From an uncultured Lachnospiraceae bacterium (GTDB lineage Bacteria > Bacillota > Clostridia > Lachnospirales > Lachnospiraceae): a stretch of DNA of 64,000 bases. Below the pieces are notes generated by a model. The model ran no database searches. It was not told the origin of the DNA and was given only the letters and a program-made list of their open reading frames with translations. The stretch lies in NCBI GenBank assembly GCA_910589385.1, contig CAJUTU010000003.1, positions 62,001-126,000 of the forward strand, in the 5' to 3' direction. The first letter of the stretch is position 1, and each line of letters begins with the position of its first letter. The position numbers and the translations under genes were made by a program. Shown piece after piece: positions 1 through 9,108 of the stretch.

Positions 1-42
1 GGGGGATATGGGGCCCAGCACGGTATGTATCTTCTTCTCCAT
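1..42 (-). CDS. Phosphotriesterase-family hydrolase, N-terminus only (cut by window edge)
   Basis: Fourteen codons are visible, reading MEKKIHTVLGPISP, and the frame is still open at the window edge. The T-V-L-G-P-I segment close to the N-terminus is typical of phosphotriesterase homology proteins (COG1735), a metal-dependent amidohydrolase family that includes sugar and phospho-sugar lactonases. The ATG lies 6 nt after the stop codon of the upstream cupin isomerase gene, and GGTGA sits about 6 nt before it, so it looks like the next gene of the same operon. A lactonase or phosphodiester hydrolase would fit a sugar-conjugate pathway, but only the first 14 residues support the family call. Confidence 0.5.
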   Translation of the reverse strand, partial: MEKKIHTVLGPISP

Positions 43-48
43 ATCCAA

Positions 49-624
49 TCACCATTTCAGGTTATCGATCACTACAGGCTTTCCGTCCCTTTCCACCACC
101 ATCTTATGATACCCTTTCGTCTCAATGGTTCCATAATTATGCCCGGCGTCGGCGTCAAACACAAAAAACAGCACCAACGGCTGATTACCGGTATTTACGG
201 TCCTGTGTGCATAACGCCTGGGCACATAGACAGCCTCATTTTTTTTCAGCGGGATCTCAATCGTATTTCCTTCCGGGTTCTCCATCACCATATACCCTTC
301 GCCGCTCAACGTATAGTAAACCTCCGAAGTTTCCAGACGGGTATGGAAATGTCCTTTCGTCATATAATATTCGTCCCCAACCCGCCCCGGATAGAGAATG
401 GTGGTCCCGAATGCAAGATCGCCTGGACGCTCAGGATACCCAAGCTCATAAAATTCATAGATCAGCGGGTCTTCCTTTTCCAGGATTTCTTTGACCGCAT
501 CCGAATCAAAAAACATCCCCTGCATCTGCGACAGATACCGTTTCGTTGTCTGAGCCGCCTCTGAGCGGCCTGTCTCAAGGTCAAAGTCCAAAGGAAACCC
601 TCTGTCCCAGTCAAATTGATTCAT
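49..624 (-). CDS. Cupin-type glucose-6-phosphate isomerase
   Basis: This 191-residue single-domain cupin resembles the archaeal-type phosphoglucose isomerase family (PF06560), which interconverts glucose 6-phosphate and fructose 6-phosphate with a bound metal. The expected metal ligands are visible with family spacing: His92 and His94 (GHFH), Glu101 and His140. Start: an ATG at 651 opens the frame, but GGAGGA at 631-636 is placed correctly for the ATG at 624, which is chosen here. It follows the FGGY kinase gene by about 70 bp and is the last complete gene of the operon. The context suggests a phosphosugar produced by the operon is its substrate, possibly not glucose 6-phosphate itself. Confidence 0.85.
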   Translation of the reverse strand: MNQFDWDRGFPLDFDLETGRSEAAQTTKRYLSQMQGMFFDSDAVKEILEKEDPLIYEFYELGYPERPGDLAFGTTILYPGRVGDEYYMTKGHFHTRLETSEVYYTLSGEGYMVMENPEGNTIEIPLKKNEAVYVPRRYAHRTVNTGNQPLVLFFVFDADAGHNYGTIETKGYHKMVVERDGKPVVIDNLKW

Positions 625-649
625 CTTATTTCCTCCGTTTCTTGTAACC

Positions 650-696
650 AATCTGCGCTGCAGATTGACTGCCTGCTTGCGTCAAATTCTGCAGGC
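650..696 (-). other. Two small hairpins between kinase and isomerase genes
   Basis: Two inverted repeats lie between the kinase stop codon and the ribosome site of the cupin isomerase: AATCTGC/GCAGATT (650-656 with 660-666, 3-nt loop) and GCCTGC/GCAGGC (671-676 with 691-696). There is no T-tract, so a terminator is unlikely. They may set mRNA processing or stability between the two cistrons. Confidence 0.4.
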
Positions 697-697
697 T

Positions 698-2224
698 TTA
701 ATCTGCTTTGTAAATCTCTTCAAAAACATCTTTCAGGGCAAAATAATATTGGTCGAAATTCTTTTTTATCTCCCTGTATGTTTCTACAGACTCCTTTTTT
801 GGCGTCTGTACTTTATCCAGCTTCATAAAGCGCTCGATGGCGGAAAAATCCGGATAGATTCCCGCGCCCACGCCGCCGATGACCGCCGCGCCCATAGAGC
901 CGCCTTCTTCCAGCAGCCTGGGGACTTTGATCCTAGCGTTGTAAATATCTGCCATGATCTGCTGCCATATCTCGCTTTTCGCCCCGCCGCCTACAACGGT
1001 AATTTCCTCTATTACAGTCTTCGTCCTCAGGATATCCAGACAGACCGACAGATTCATGGTAATCCCTTCCAGGACGCTGCGCACCATATCGCCGCGCGTA
1101 TTTTCCGGCTTAAGCCCCAGCCATGCGCCTTTTGCATACGGGTCCCATCTGGGCGCACGTTCCCCCAGCATATAAGGCAGGAACATCACGCCTCCGGCTC
1201 CTATGGGGCTTTCCTTTACCAGCCGGTTCATTTCATCGTAGGGAGAAGTCCCCTTCTTTTTCGCCAGTTCAGTTTCCGTCGTACAGATCACGTTCTTCAC
1301 CCAGCTATAAGACCCTCCGGCATACTGCATCGTCCCGTTGGGCGCATACAGCCCGGGAATCACGTGGGCCCACGTTACGGTACGCATCTCCTCGTCAAAT
1401 ACAGGCTGGTCCGTTGTAGTCGTGATCCATGCCGACGTGCCCATACAGCAGTAGGTTTTTCCAGGGGCAATGGAGCCGCATCCAATATTGGCCACCACCC
1501 CGTCGCCGCCGCCCATGACCACCGGCGTCCCTTTTGTCAGCCCGGTCTGCCTGGCTGCCTGCTCTGTTACGCCGCCTGCGACATACGTGGAAGGAACAAT
1601 TTCCGGCAGTTTTTCTCTGTCAATCCCGGTGCATTTCAAAATCCTGTCTGACCACTGGAAATTTTTCAGGTCAAAACAGCCAAAACTGTTGGCGTCGCTG
1701 GGCTCTGTATAAAATTTTCCGGTCAGTTTCAATACAATATAGTCTTTTGCATTGAGAACCTTATAAGTCTTTTTATAAGTTTCCGGCTCATTCTCCCGGA
1801 TCCACATTAATTTCTGGATTCCGTAGGAAGCGGTATTCCTGTGTCCCGAAATATGGTAAAACTCTTTCTGGCTGATTTCTCTCTCTATCTGCCTGACCTG
1901 CTTCTGCGCCCTGGAATCCGCCCAGATGATCGAAGGCCGCAAGGGTCTTCCCTCCTGGTCCACGCACAGGCATCCCATCATCTGTCCGCTGAAGCTGACA
2001 GCCGCAATGTCCTTCGCATCAATCCCTGTGTCATGGATCAATCCCCGGCTGCTTTCACACACCGCTCTCCACCAGTCCTCCGCTTCCTGCTCCACCCAGG
2101 TATCGTTAAAATAATGAGTCCCATAGGATACGGTACTGCTTTTGACCAGATCCCCTTCTGCCGAAAATAAGGTCGCTTTGTTCCCCGAAGTCCCAATATC
2201 ATGTGCTAACAAATATTTCGCCAC
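698..2224 (-). CDS. FGGY-family carbohydrate kinase (xylulokinase-like)
   Basis: A two-domain FGGY sugar kinase of about 508 residues, related to xylulokinase and L-fuculokinase, which phosphorylates a ketose or polyol with ATP. The phosphate-1 motif DIGTSG is at residues 9-14 and a GGGDG segment in the middle marks the second ATP-lobe motif. The longest frame begins at 2293, but GGAGGG at 2233-2238 has an 8-nt spacer to a GTG at 2224, giving MAKYLLAHDIGTSG, so a GTG start is called. It lies just after the FucI-like isomerase gene. The natural reading is that the isomerase makes a ketose which this enzyme phosphorylates. It differs clearly from the second FGGY kinase at 38112. Confidence 0.85.
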   Translation of the reverse strand: MAKYLLAHDIGTSGNKATLFSAEGDLVKSSTVSYGTHYFNDTWVEQEAEDWWRAVCESSRGLIHDTGIDAKDIAAVSFSGQMMGCLCVDQEGRPLRPSIIWADSRAQKQVRQIEREISQKEFYHISGHRNTASYGIQKLMWIRENEPETYKKTYKVLNAKDYIVLKLTGKFYTEPSDANSFGCFDLKNFQWSDRILKCTGIDREKLPEIVPSTYVAGGVTEQAARQTGLTKGTPVVMGGGDGVVANIGCGSIAPGKTYCCMGTSAWITTTTDQPVFDEEMRTVTWAHVIPGLYAPNGTMQYAGGSYSWVKNVICTTETELAKKKGTSPYDEMNRLVKESPIGAGGVMFLPYMLGERAPRWDPYAKGAWLGLKPENTRGDMVRSVLEGITMNLSVCLDILRTKTVIEEITVVGGGAKSEIWQQIMADIYNARIKVPRLLEEGGSMGAAVIGGVGAGIYPDFSAIERFMKLDKVQTPKKESVETYREIKKNFDQYYFALKDVFEEIYKAD

Positions 2225-2258
2225 CAAATATCCCTCCATTATGTGTTTACATATCCAG

Positions 2259-3593
2259 TCAATATGTAATTGCCTCGATCCCCAGCATTTCACACAACAT
2301 CACCAGCGCCTCCTCATGGCAGCCATAGCCAAATACACTGTGGTTGCACCGAAGATTTTTATAAAATTCCATGGGATCACAGCCCAGCCGGACAAAAGCC
2401 TGCACCCACGTCCTGACGGCTGCCAGTTCTTCTTTCGGCCTTTGAAAAACGCTACCGGACGCAATATTCATCACATAGTCCCCGTTCTTCCTGCCAAGGG
2501 TCCCAAAGGTCACGTCCCCCTCCTTACAGCAGAAGAAAGTGCATGCCCCACGGCCTGTCCCCATATACTCGTACTGCTCCACGATATCAATGTCCTGATC
2601 GTCTTTGGCCAGTTTTCCGGGCGCGCTGCCGCAGTGTATCATCCGGGCAACGCTTTCTTTCGTATCTACCATATTAACGTCCCCGAAGAAATGAGGCTCC
2701 CCGGAAAGGGCAGTCAGGATGTACCCGGAAAGGAGCGCATTAAGATTACACTGGCATCCGCAGAGGTATCCCTCGTCATTTAACATAGATAATGCGATAC
2801 AGCAGGAACAGTAGGAATCCATAAATTCACCGATACATTTTACCGTGACCATATCCAGAGCATATTCCTCTATGATTTCCTTCAGCGCATAATACACGCT
2901 GGCACATTTTTTCAACGTTTCCTGTGGGACATCTGCCGAGCCATACCTTTCCCTGATATGGTCTGCCAGCGCTGCACACTTTTCTTCTGGTGCGTTTTTT
3001 GCTTTTTCCAGCAGAATCATCTGGTCAATATGCTCCACCTCGGTCCCAAAAATCTTCTTGATCTGGATCGGGTCCGCCGTGGTCGGATAGGCGCTGATGG
3101 CCCTCCCCCCCAGCACGCCCATGCGGGTAGCGCTAAGGCTTCTCTTTATAGATGCGGCCTTTGTAAAATTCCTGATCTGCCGCAGCACATCCCGATCATC
3201 TGGCATCCCATAAAACAGCCAGTGAGGGATTCCCATCTCATCCAGCGTACCGTGGAGTACGTTTGCCCCCACTGAAGAAAAAGAAGTCGCTTCCGGGATT
3301 CCCCAGATGCCAAAGGGGACGTTTAACTCACGTACTGCGTCCACCACATGCCGGGCAAGAAGCCATGTCCCTGCCAGATACACCATACTTGCGGCTCCCA
3401 GCGCCAGACATTGTTCTGTCTGCTTTCGCACCTCTTCACCGGTGAGCGTAAAAATACTGTCCAGATTCACCACTTCAATCCCGAGTTTTGTAAGTTCTCT
3501 CTTGGCCGCCTCGTGGAACTGCCTGCCAAGGTCGTTTCGTTCTCCTTCCAGCCCTACGCAGACCAGACCTGTCTTTACTTTTTCCATTGCCAT
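2259..3593 (-). CDS. L-fucose/L-arabinose isomerase-family protein
   Basis: A 444-residue protein of the FucI/AraA isomerase superfamily, whose members interconvert aldoses and ketoses with a divalent metal. The N-terminal Rossmann-like half carries a VYLAGTW segment and the C-terminal half ends with a conserved-looking HxSVFGYGCHEE stretch. It has many cysteines, including CQCN and SYCSCC. It is shorter than classical FucI (about 590 residues), as in a widespread group of uncharacterised clostridial members. GAGGTGA overlaps the stop codon of the aminotransferase gene and serves the ATG at 3593, so the two are translationally linked. The substrate cannot be read from sequence; pairing with the FGGY kinase supports sugar isomerisation. 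Confidence 0.75.
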   Translation of the reverse strand: MAMEKVKTGLVCVGLEGERNDLGRQFHEAAKRELTKLGIEVVNLDSIFTLTGEEVRKQTEQCLALGAASMVYLAGTWLLARHVVDAVRELNVPFGIWGIPEATSFSSVGANVLHGTLDEMGIPHWLFYGMPDDRDVLRQIRNFTKAASIKRSLSATRMGVLGGRAISAYPTTADPIQIKKIFGTEVEHIDQMILLEKAKNAPEEKCAALADHIRERYGSADVPQETLKKCASVYYALKEIIEEYALDMVTVKCIGEFMDSYCSCCIALSMLNDEGYLCGCQCNLNALLSGYILTALSGEPHFFGDVNMVDTKESVARMIHCGSAPGKLAKDDQDIDIVEQYEYMGTGRGACTFFCCKEGDVTFGTLGRKNGDYVMNIASGSVFQRPKEELAAVRTWVQAFVRLGCDPMEFYKNLRCNHSVFGYGCHEEALVMLCEMLGIEAITY

Positions 3594-3603
3594 TTACGTC
3601 ACC

Positions 3604-5028
3604 TCAAAATTTACTTTCTGCTTCACTCAGGCAGCGGTCAAGCACGTCAAGGATCAGGTCAAAGTCATGTTCCGTAATGACATAGGGCGGCATGAACGTC
3701 ATCCGGTTGCCGTAATAGCTGGAAAGGTTGATCAGTACCCCATACTCCAGAGCACGCTTTACGATAAATTCCGTTTCTTTCTTCGCAGGCTCTTTCGTGT
3801 TCCTGTCTTTCACAAGCTCGATACCAAGGCCAAGGCCCATTCCTTCCACGCATCCCAGAAGACGATGCTTCTTCTGAAGCTCCAGAAGTCCGTCTTTAAA
3901 ATACTCCCCTCGTTCCTTCACCTGCTCCAACAGATTGAGCCGTTTGATCTCACGGATGGTCGTGGTGGCAGCCTTGCACCCAAGGGCGCTGCCGTGCCAG
4001 GTTCCCATATGCTTGTCCGGATGTCCACTCCATACGTCCATGATCTTACGTTTTCCAATGACCGCAGACAGAGGCCATACGCCGCCTGAGAGTGCCTTGG
4101 ACGTAGTGATCAGATCCGGCACCACATCATAATTTTCAATGCACCACCATTTTCCGGTCCTGCCCATTCCAATGGCAATCTCATCGGCAATCATCACAAT
4201 CCCGAATTCATCACAGATCTCACGGACGCCCCGGAAGTACTCCATTGGCGCATACACTCCTCCTCCATGGAACTGCGCTGGCTCTACGATCAGCGTGGAG
4301 ATCAGGTTGGTCTTTGTATTCGGGTCGTACAGCCCGCATTCCGGCGTCTTGAACATCTCCTTAAACGCCTTTAGGCAGAACATATCGCAGGAAGGGTATT
4401 CTCTTCCATAGAAACAACGGTAGCAGTACGGGAACGGAATCCTGACAATATCATTTTTTACAGTCGGGACTTTTTCCCGGTAGTAGGCACAAGGTGTCGC
4501 TGAAAGCCCTGCGGACATCCTTCCATGGTAAGCCCCATAATAAGAAATAATCCCGTGCTGGGGCTGTGGGGTATAGTATTCCGCAATCTGGAGCGCCAGC
4601 TCCACAGCCGCGCTGCCGCCGATTTCCGAATGGATCACCGGATCCATGCCGTCCGGCGCAATGGAGGCCAGTTCTTTTACAAACTCCGCCCTTGGAATGG
4701 TCGGCATATCCGCCACATGCATCATTGTTTTGCCCTGCTCATAGACCGCGTCCAGGACCACATCTGGGGTATGTCCCAGACAGGACGCCGCAAACGGACC
4801 GTAAGTGTCGATATACTCATTTCCGTCCGCGTCCCACTGCCTCACGCCGCTTTGCTTTACAAATACAGGAACTGTCTTTTCATTATCAAACGTGGCCCTC
4901 CAATAAGTGCCCCCGGATTCATACCGAAATAGATCTTCTTTGATCTGCGCGGACTTTTCGCCTGGAAGTTCCCTTAATTCGCCACACGCACATCCTGTAC
5001 AGTTCTGACATTTTCCGTGTTCTGACAT
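3604..5028 (-). CDS. Class III aminotransferase with cysteine-rich N-terminus
   Basis: A PLP-dependent class III (ornithine/GABA type) aminotransferase of about 474 residues. The block DEIAIGMGRTGKW and the segment TTSKALSGG, holding the PLP-binding lysine, are both present. A second cysteine-rich segment, PYCYRCFYGREYPSC, occurs near the middle and resembles that of some omega-aminotransferases. Start: the ATG at 5028 is preceded by AAGGAGGT (5039-5046) with a 10-nt spacer; the upstream ATG at 5058 has no such site. The first 20 residues contain CxxCxxCxC, unusual for this fold and metal-site-like. In this operon it may remove or add an amino group on a sugar or the amino acid part of a conjugate. 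Confidence 0.85.
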   Translation of the reverse strand: MSEHGKCQNCTGCACGELRELPGEKSAQIKEDLFRYESGGTYWRATFDNEKTVPVFVKQSGVRQWDADGNEYIDTYGPFAASCLGHTPDVVLDAVYEQGKTMMHVADMPTIPRAEFVKELASIAPDGMDPVIHSEIGGSAAVELALQIAEYYTPQPQHGIISYYGAYHGRMSAGLSATPCAYYREKVPTVKNDIVRIPFPYCYRCFYGREYPSCDMFCLKAFKEMFKTPECGLYDPNTKTNLISTLIVEPAQFHGGGVYAPMEYFRGVREICDEFGIVMIADEIAIGMGRTGKWWCIENYDVVPDLITTSKALSGGVWPLSAVIGKRKIMDVWSGHPDKHMGTWHGSALGCKAATTTIREIKRLNLLEQVKERGEYFKDGLLELQKKHRLLGCVEGMGLGLGIELVKDRNTKEPAKKETEFIVKRALEYGVLINLSSYYGNRMTFMPPYVITEHDFDLILDVLDRCLSEAESKF

Positions 5029-5100
5029 TTTTGTTCTTACCTCCTTCAATCTATTCATGTAAGGTTTTCTCTCACAGAGCGCTCCATTCTGCGCTTCTGT

Positions 5101-6414
5101 TCATTCGTTCTGAAAATCCACATCTTCAATCCCGCACCACTGCGCCATCATCAGCGCCATTACTTTTGCATTTTTTATCAATTCGTCAATCTCCACATAT
5201 TCATTTGGCGCATGGGCCATGGCAATATCCCCGGCGCCGAACATCAGTCCCGGCACCCCAAAGTTCCGGTTCAAAAGCCGCATGTCTGTGCCGGCTTCAA
5301 ACCCGTTTACCACAGGTTCTTCTCCGGTAACGGCCTGATAGCATTCCCTGGCCAGCGACACAAAGGGATGGTCCGGCTCCGTCTGGGCAGGATTATAAAA
5401 TAGCCCAAACCACTCCACCCTGGGCGGATGTTCGGTCAGCCAGGGATCCTCCTTACAAGTCCCCAGCACCGCCTCCTCCAGCGTTCTTGCCACATCCTTT
5501 ACATCTTCTCCCGGCACCAGTTCAATACACCCCTCGATCATACAGTGTTCCGGCACTCCGCTGGTAAACTGTCCGCCCCGGAAAATTCCTACTGTCACCG
5601 GAGCGCTTAAGGGATAATCCTTATAAAATACATTTTTACTGCAGATTTCCCGGTTTCTTGTATCCTCCAGTTCCTGCAGGGCAGCCACCACTTTGATTCC
5701 TTTTTCCACGGCAGAGACCCCTTTGTATTTTGTCCCGCCATGGGACGAACGGCCGTCAATATATATCCGCCAGAATGCCGCTCCTCTGTGGGCAGGCTGG
5801 ATCTGGTTCGATGTAGGTTCCGGGAAAACAGACGCGTCCGCCTTGGTATACCCCCGCATCAGCGAAGCCGCCGTCCCGTTCCCTCCGTTTTCTTCTCCAG
5901 GCACGCTGACAATGGTAATATCATTGTTGACCCCGCCAAAATATTTTTTCAAAAGTTCCGTGCAGAAGATTCCCACACAAAGGCCTGTCTTCATATCCGA
6001 AGCCCCACGCCCGATCAGCTTTCCATCCTGGATGGCTGCAGAAAAAGGATCTGTGTCCCACATATCCAGCGGCTCCGCAGTCACCACGTCTACATGTCCG
6101 TTGATCAAAAGGCTTTTCCCTTTCGGCGGGTATTTTCCACGCAGGATCCCCACAACCACAGGCCTGTTGCAAAAGCTTTCCCCTGTGTCCGCGTACAGGC
6201 TGTAATTTTTCAGCTCCTCGTCGTCGGGAATCCAGTAATCTGTCTCCAGGCCAATCTCTTCAAAAATGCTTTTCACCTCATCCTGGACATTCTTTTCATT
6301 GCCTGTCACACTTTCAATATTCATCAGACGTTCACACAAATCCAACAGCCTGCCGCGCTCTTTTTCAACAGCGGCAGAAATCTTTTTTTCCAACTGAACG
6401 TAGTCCATAGCCAT
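5101..6414 (-). CDS. M20 metallopeptidase / N-acyl deacylase (ArgE/DapE family)
   Basis: A zinc-dependent M20 family hydrolase, about 437 residues, similar in layout to acetylornithine deacetylase and succinyl-diaminopimelate desuccinylase. Motifs in order: NGHVDVV with a first metal ligand, GRGASDMKTG with the bridging aspartate, VPGEENGGNG with the catalytic Glu pair, and the C-terminal HAPNEYVEIDE histidine. The internal segment RSSHGG lies in the lid domain. No signal peptide is seen, so it acts in the cytoplasm. The ATG at 6414 is preferred because GAGGAAGG lies just upstream. It follows the ABC transporter genes, suggesting it cleaves an amide bond in the imported substrate. Confidence 0.85.
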   Translation of the reverse strand: MAMDYVQLEKKISAAVEKERGRLLDLCERLMNIESVTGNEKNVQDEVKSIFEEIGLETDYWIPDDEELKNYSLYADTGESFCNRPVVVGILRGKYPPKGKSLLINGHVDVVTAEPLDMWDTDPFSAAIQDGKLIGRGASDMKTGLCVGIFCTELLKKYFGGVNNDITIVSVPGEENGGNGTAASLMRGYTKADASVFPEPTSNQIQPAHRGAAFWRIYIDGRSSHGGTKYKGVSAVEKGIKVVAALQELEDTRNREICSKNVFYKDYPLSAPVTVGIFRGGQFTSGVPEHCMIEGCIELVPGEDVKDVARTLEEAVLGTCKEDPWLTEHPPRVEWFGLFYNPAQTEPDHPFVSLARECYQAVTGEEPVVNGFEAGTDMRLLNRNFGVPGLMFGAGDIAMAHAPNEYVEIDELIKNAKVMALMMAQWCGIEDVDFQNE

Positions 6415-6474
6415 ATCCTTCCTCTGAATTCTTTCCACGAAATCCCTTATCCATCCCATGAAATCTAATGCTCT

Positions 6475-7401
6475 TTAAATCCCATATAACAGTACTGCAA
6501 AAATAATCAATACGCCCTGGATGATTTCCTGGGTGTAAGCCCCGACTCCCAGGAGGTTCATGATATTGCCGATCATCGCAATACATAAAGCGCCTGTTAC
6601 CACTTTTATCACGCTTCCTCGCCCGCCTGACAGGCTGGCTCCGCCCAGAACACAGGCTGCCACTGCATTCAGCTCAGACCCTTTCCCCAGCACCGCGCTT
6701 GCCGTCGATGTCCTGCAGCACAGCCACAGCCCGGCAAAAGCAGACATAACGCCGGAAATGATATACGCCGCCACAATATACCTTTTTGACCGGATTCCCG
6801 AAAGCTCCACTGCATTGCGGTTGGAGCCTACCGCAAGAATGATCCGCCCAAATGTGGTATACTTCTGCATGAGGATAAACAGGATGATCACAACAACCGT
6901 GATCATGATGACCGGATATCCATAGGAACGTTTGCTTAAGTTCAGCAGGATATCCCCTTCTACCCTGACTGTGCTTCCGTTAGTCAGAACGAGCGCAATC
7001 CCCTTGATAATCGTCAGCGTAGCCAGAGTCACTACGAACCCCGGCATGTTGCAGTATGCCACGATCACGCCATTCACCAGGCCCCAGAGAAATCCGGTCA
7101 AAAGGGTGATGCCGATTGCCACAGGCAGGCTTACGCCGCCCTGGCTAATGGACATACAGACAACCGACGCCGTAAATCCCATGATCGAGCCTACCGACAG
7201 ATCAATGGTTCCGATGATGATCGGAAACAGCATGCCGATCGCCACAAAAATCGGGTAGCACTGCTGCAGCGCAATGTTCAAAAGGTTGATCGGCAGCAAA
7301 AAGTTTTTAGACGCAAACGAACATACAATAAATAAAAGTGCAAAAATCAAAAATACGTTATAATTTAAAAGAAAGCGTTTCAAGTTGAAATTTTTCGTCA
7401 T
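6475..7401 (-). CDS. Sugar ABC transporter permease (RbsC type)
   Basis: A 308-residue polytopic membrane protein of the BPD_transp_2 family that forms the channel of ribose/xylose-type (CUT2) importers. About nine to ten hydrophobic segments are visible, and the family signature around IGTIDLSVGSIMGF and LGGASLSGGRGSV is clear. The ATG is preceded by GGAGG with a 7-nt spacer that lies inside the end of the ATPase gene, whose stop is 2 nt away, so translation is coupled. It works with the ATPase at 7404 and the lipoprotein at 9109. Confidence 0.92.
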   Translation of the reverse strand: MTKNFNLKRFLLNYNVFLIFALLFIVCSFASKNFLLPINLLNIALQQCYPIFVAIGMLFPIIIGTIDLSVGSIMGFTASVVCMSISQGGVSLPVAIGITLLTGFLWGLVNGVIVAYCNMPGFVVTLATLTIIKGIALVLTNGSTVRVEGDILLNLSKRSYGYPVIMITVVVIILFILMQKYTTFGRIILAVGSNRNAVELSGIRSKRYIVAAYIISGVMSAFAGLWLCCRTSTASAVLGKGSELNAVAACVLGGASLSGGRGSVIKVVTGALCIAMIGNIMNLLGVGAYTQEIIQGVLIIFAVLLYGI

Positions 7402-7403
7402 TC

Positions 7404-8900
7404 CTATACCTCCATCGCGGACTTAATCATATTATCTTCCGTCAGTTCATTCCTCTGAAGCTCACCGACTACCCTTCCTTTGCTCATAATAATCACCCTG
7501 TCACACATTCCGATAATCTCCGGCATCTCAGAAGATATCATGATCACAGCCACGCCGTTTTTCGCGCACTCATTCATAATGTTATAAATCTCCATCTTTG
7601 CCCCCACGTCAACGCCCCGCGTAGGCTCGTCAAATATGATGCACTTGCAGTCCGCCGCGATCCATTTGGAGAGAGCCACCTTCTGCTGGTTGCCTCCCGA
7701 CAGGCTACTGACGTCATGCTCCGCAGAAGCATATTTAGTTTTCAGTGTGCCCAGAATATTTTTCACAAATTCTTTTTCCTTTTTATGAAAAATGATATTA
7801 TGGGTGCTGTCCGTGACCTTGTACAGGCTCGCAAGCGTCGTATTGATGCGGATAGACTGGTTAAGCAAAAGCCCTTCGGACTTCCGGTCTTCCGAGAGCA
7901 TCCCCAGTTTTTTCCGTACCGCGTCCCGGGAATTTTTAAAATGCACCTCTTCCCCGAGATAGGTTACTTTCCCGGATTCCATTTTATCCGCCCCGAAGAT
8001 CGCCCGCATGGTTTCTGTACGCCCCGCCCCGACCAGGCCGGAAAATCCCAAAATCTCGCCTGCATGTACCTCAAAGCTGACCTTTTGGACAGACGGCCCT
8101 GCGCAGATGTCTTCTGCTTTCAGCACCACCTCCCCAATCTGTGCGTTACGTTTGGGATAAAGGTCTGTCATCTTACGTCCAACCATCAAATGTACAAGGT
8201 GCTCCTTATCTATGTCTCCTACTTTAACTGTATCTACATAGGCCCCGTCCTTGATCACCGTGATCGTATCGCAGATCCGGAAGATTTCCTCCAGACGGTG
8301 TGAAATATAAATGATACTGATCCCCTGCTCCCGTAAGCGGTTCAATATTTCAAACAAATGCTCCGTCTCCTTAAAAGTAAGCACGGACGTAGGCTCATCC
8401 AGTACAAGAATATTGGCATTTCTTGACAAGTTTTTGCAGATTTCAACCACCTGCTGATATGCAACGCTCAATTCCCCGCAGACCGCATTGGGGCTGATAT
8501 CCTGAAATCCCAGCGAATCAAGGAGCCTGCCGGTCTCTTCTTTTAGCTTCTTCCAATGAATAAATGCAGAGCCGCTTGCCAGATTATCAATGAATATATT
8601 TTCAGCGACCGTCAGATCCGGCGCCAGCATTAATTCCTGATAGATCACTGCGATCCCGTTGTCTTTCGATTCTTTGGGGCTGTCAATCTTTGCCGTCTTT
8701 CCGTCAATCAGGATCTCGCCGCTGTCTCTTTTGTAAGCGCCCGATAAAATTTTCATCAAAGTTGACTTGCCCGCACCGTTTTCTCCAAGCAAGGCATGAA
8801 TCTCACCCTTTTTTACCCGGAGGGAAACCCCGGACAACGCCTTGACTCCGCCAAAGCTTTTTGTAATATCATGCATTTCAAGCTTATAATTGTCCTGCAT
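7404..8900 (-). CDS. Sugar ABC transporter ATPase (RbsA type, two ATPase halves)
   Basis: A 498-residue tandem ATPase of the CUT2 import family. The first half has a normal Walker A (GENGAGKS, residues 39-46), a signature-like ELSVAYQQ and Walker B LVLDEPTS. The second half has the degenerate Walker A GLVGAGRTE typical of RbsA/MglA, then LSGGNQQK and IFDEPTRGVDVG. The open frame extends upstream to 9044, but TGGAGGAAAAACA directly precedes the ATG at 8900, which fits the family start. It powers uptake through the permease at 6475. Confidence 0.93.
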   Translation of the reverse strand: MQDNYKLEMHDITKSFGGVKALSGVSLRVKKGEIHALLGENGAGKSTLMKILSGAYKRDSGEILIDGKTAKIDSPKESKDNGIAVIYQELMLAPDLTVAENIFIDNLASGSAFIHWKKLKEETGRLLDSLGFQDISPNAVCGELSVAYQQVVEICKNLSRNANILVLDEPTSVLTFKETEHLFEILNRLREQGISIIYISHRLEEIFRICDTITVIKDGAYVDTVKVGDIDKEHLVHLMVGRKMTDLYPKRNAQIGEVVLKAEDICAGPSVQKVSFEVHAGEILGFSGLVGAGRTETMRAIFGADKMESGKVTYLGEEVHFKNSRDAVRKKLGMLSEDRKSEGLLLNQSIRINTTLASLYKVTDSTHNIIFHKKEKEFVKNILGTLKTKYASAEHDVSSLSGGNQQKVALSKWIAADCKCIIFDEPTRGVDVGAKMEIYNIMNECAKNGVAVIMISSEMPEIIGMCDRVIIMSKGRVVGELQRNELTEDNMIKSAMEV

Positions 8901-8991
8901 TGTTTTTCCTCCATTTTTTTGCACAGGCCCTATTTCCGCCTCCTCTGCCCTGAATTCGCAAGGTTTCAAAAGAGCCTGTTTCCCTCTAAAT

Positions 8992-9030
8992 ACATGTACA
9001 CGCAGATTATCAAGCACTGCGTGTACATGT
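8992..9030 (-). other. Perfect 14-bp stem-loop between binding protein and ATPase genes
   Basis: ACATGTACACGCAG (8992-9005) is followed by an 11-nt loop and its exact complement CTGCGTGTACATGT (9017-9030). It sits in the gap of about 208 bp after the binding-protein gene. The strand downstream lacks a run of T, so it is unlikely to end all transcripts. Such hairpins after periplasmic-binding or lipoprotein genes are known to protect the upstream mRNA and raise binding-protein dosage over the membrane parts; that role is inferred here. Confidence 0.6.
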
Positions 9031-9108
9031 CCATATCGCTTCAAAAATCACCCATGCCACAAAGTCTTTTAAGTCAGTACCATGTCTTTCCCTCTTTTTT
9101 GCTTCGCA

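Noticed and set aside
665..1651. Long plus-strand frame opposite the FGGY kinase
   Set aside because: Shadow frame without domains; the kinase on the other strand has full motifs and a ribosome site.
8992..9030. Stem-loop after the binding protein as a terminator
   Set aside because: There is no T-tract after the stem, and the downstream ATPase and permease must be co-expressed with the receptor.
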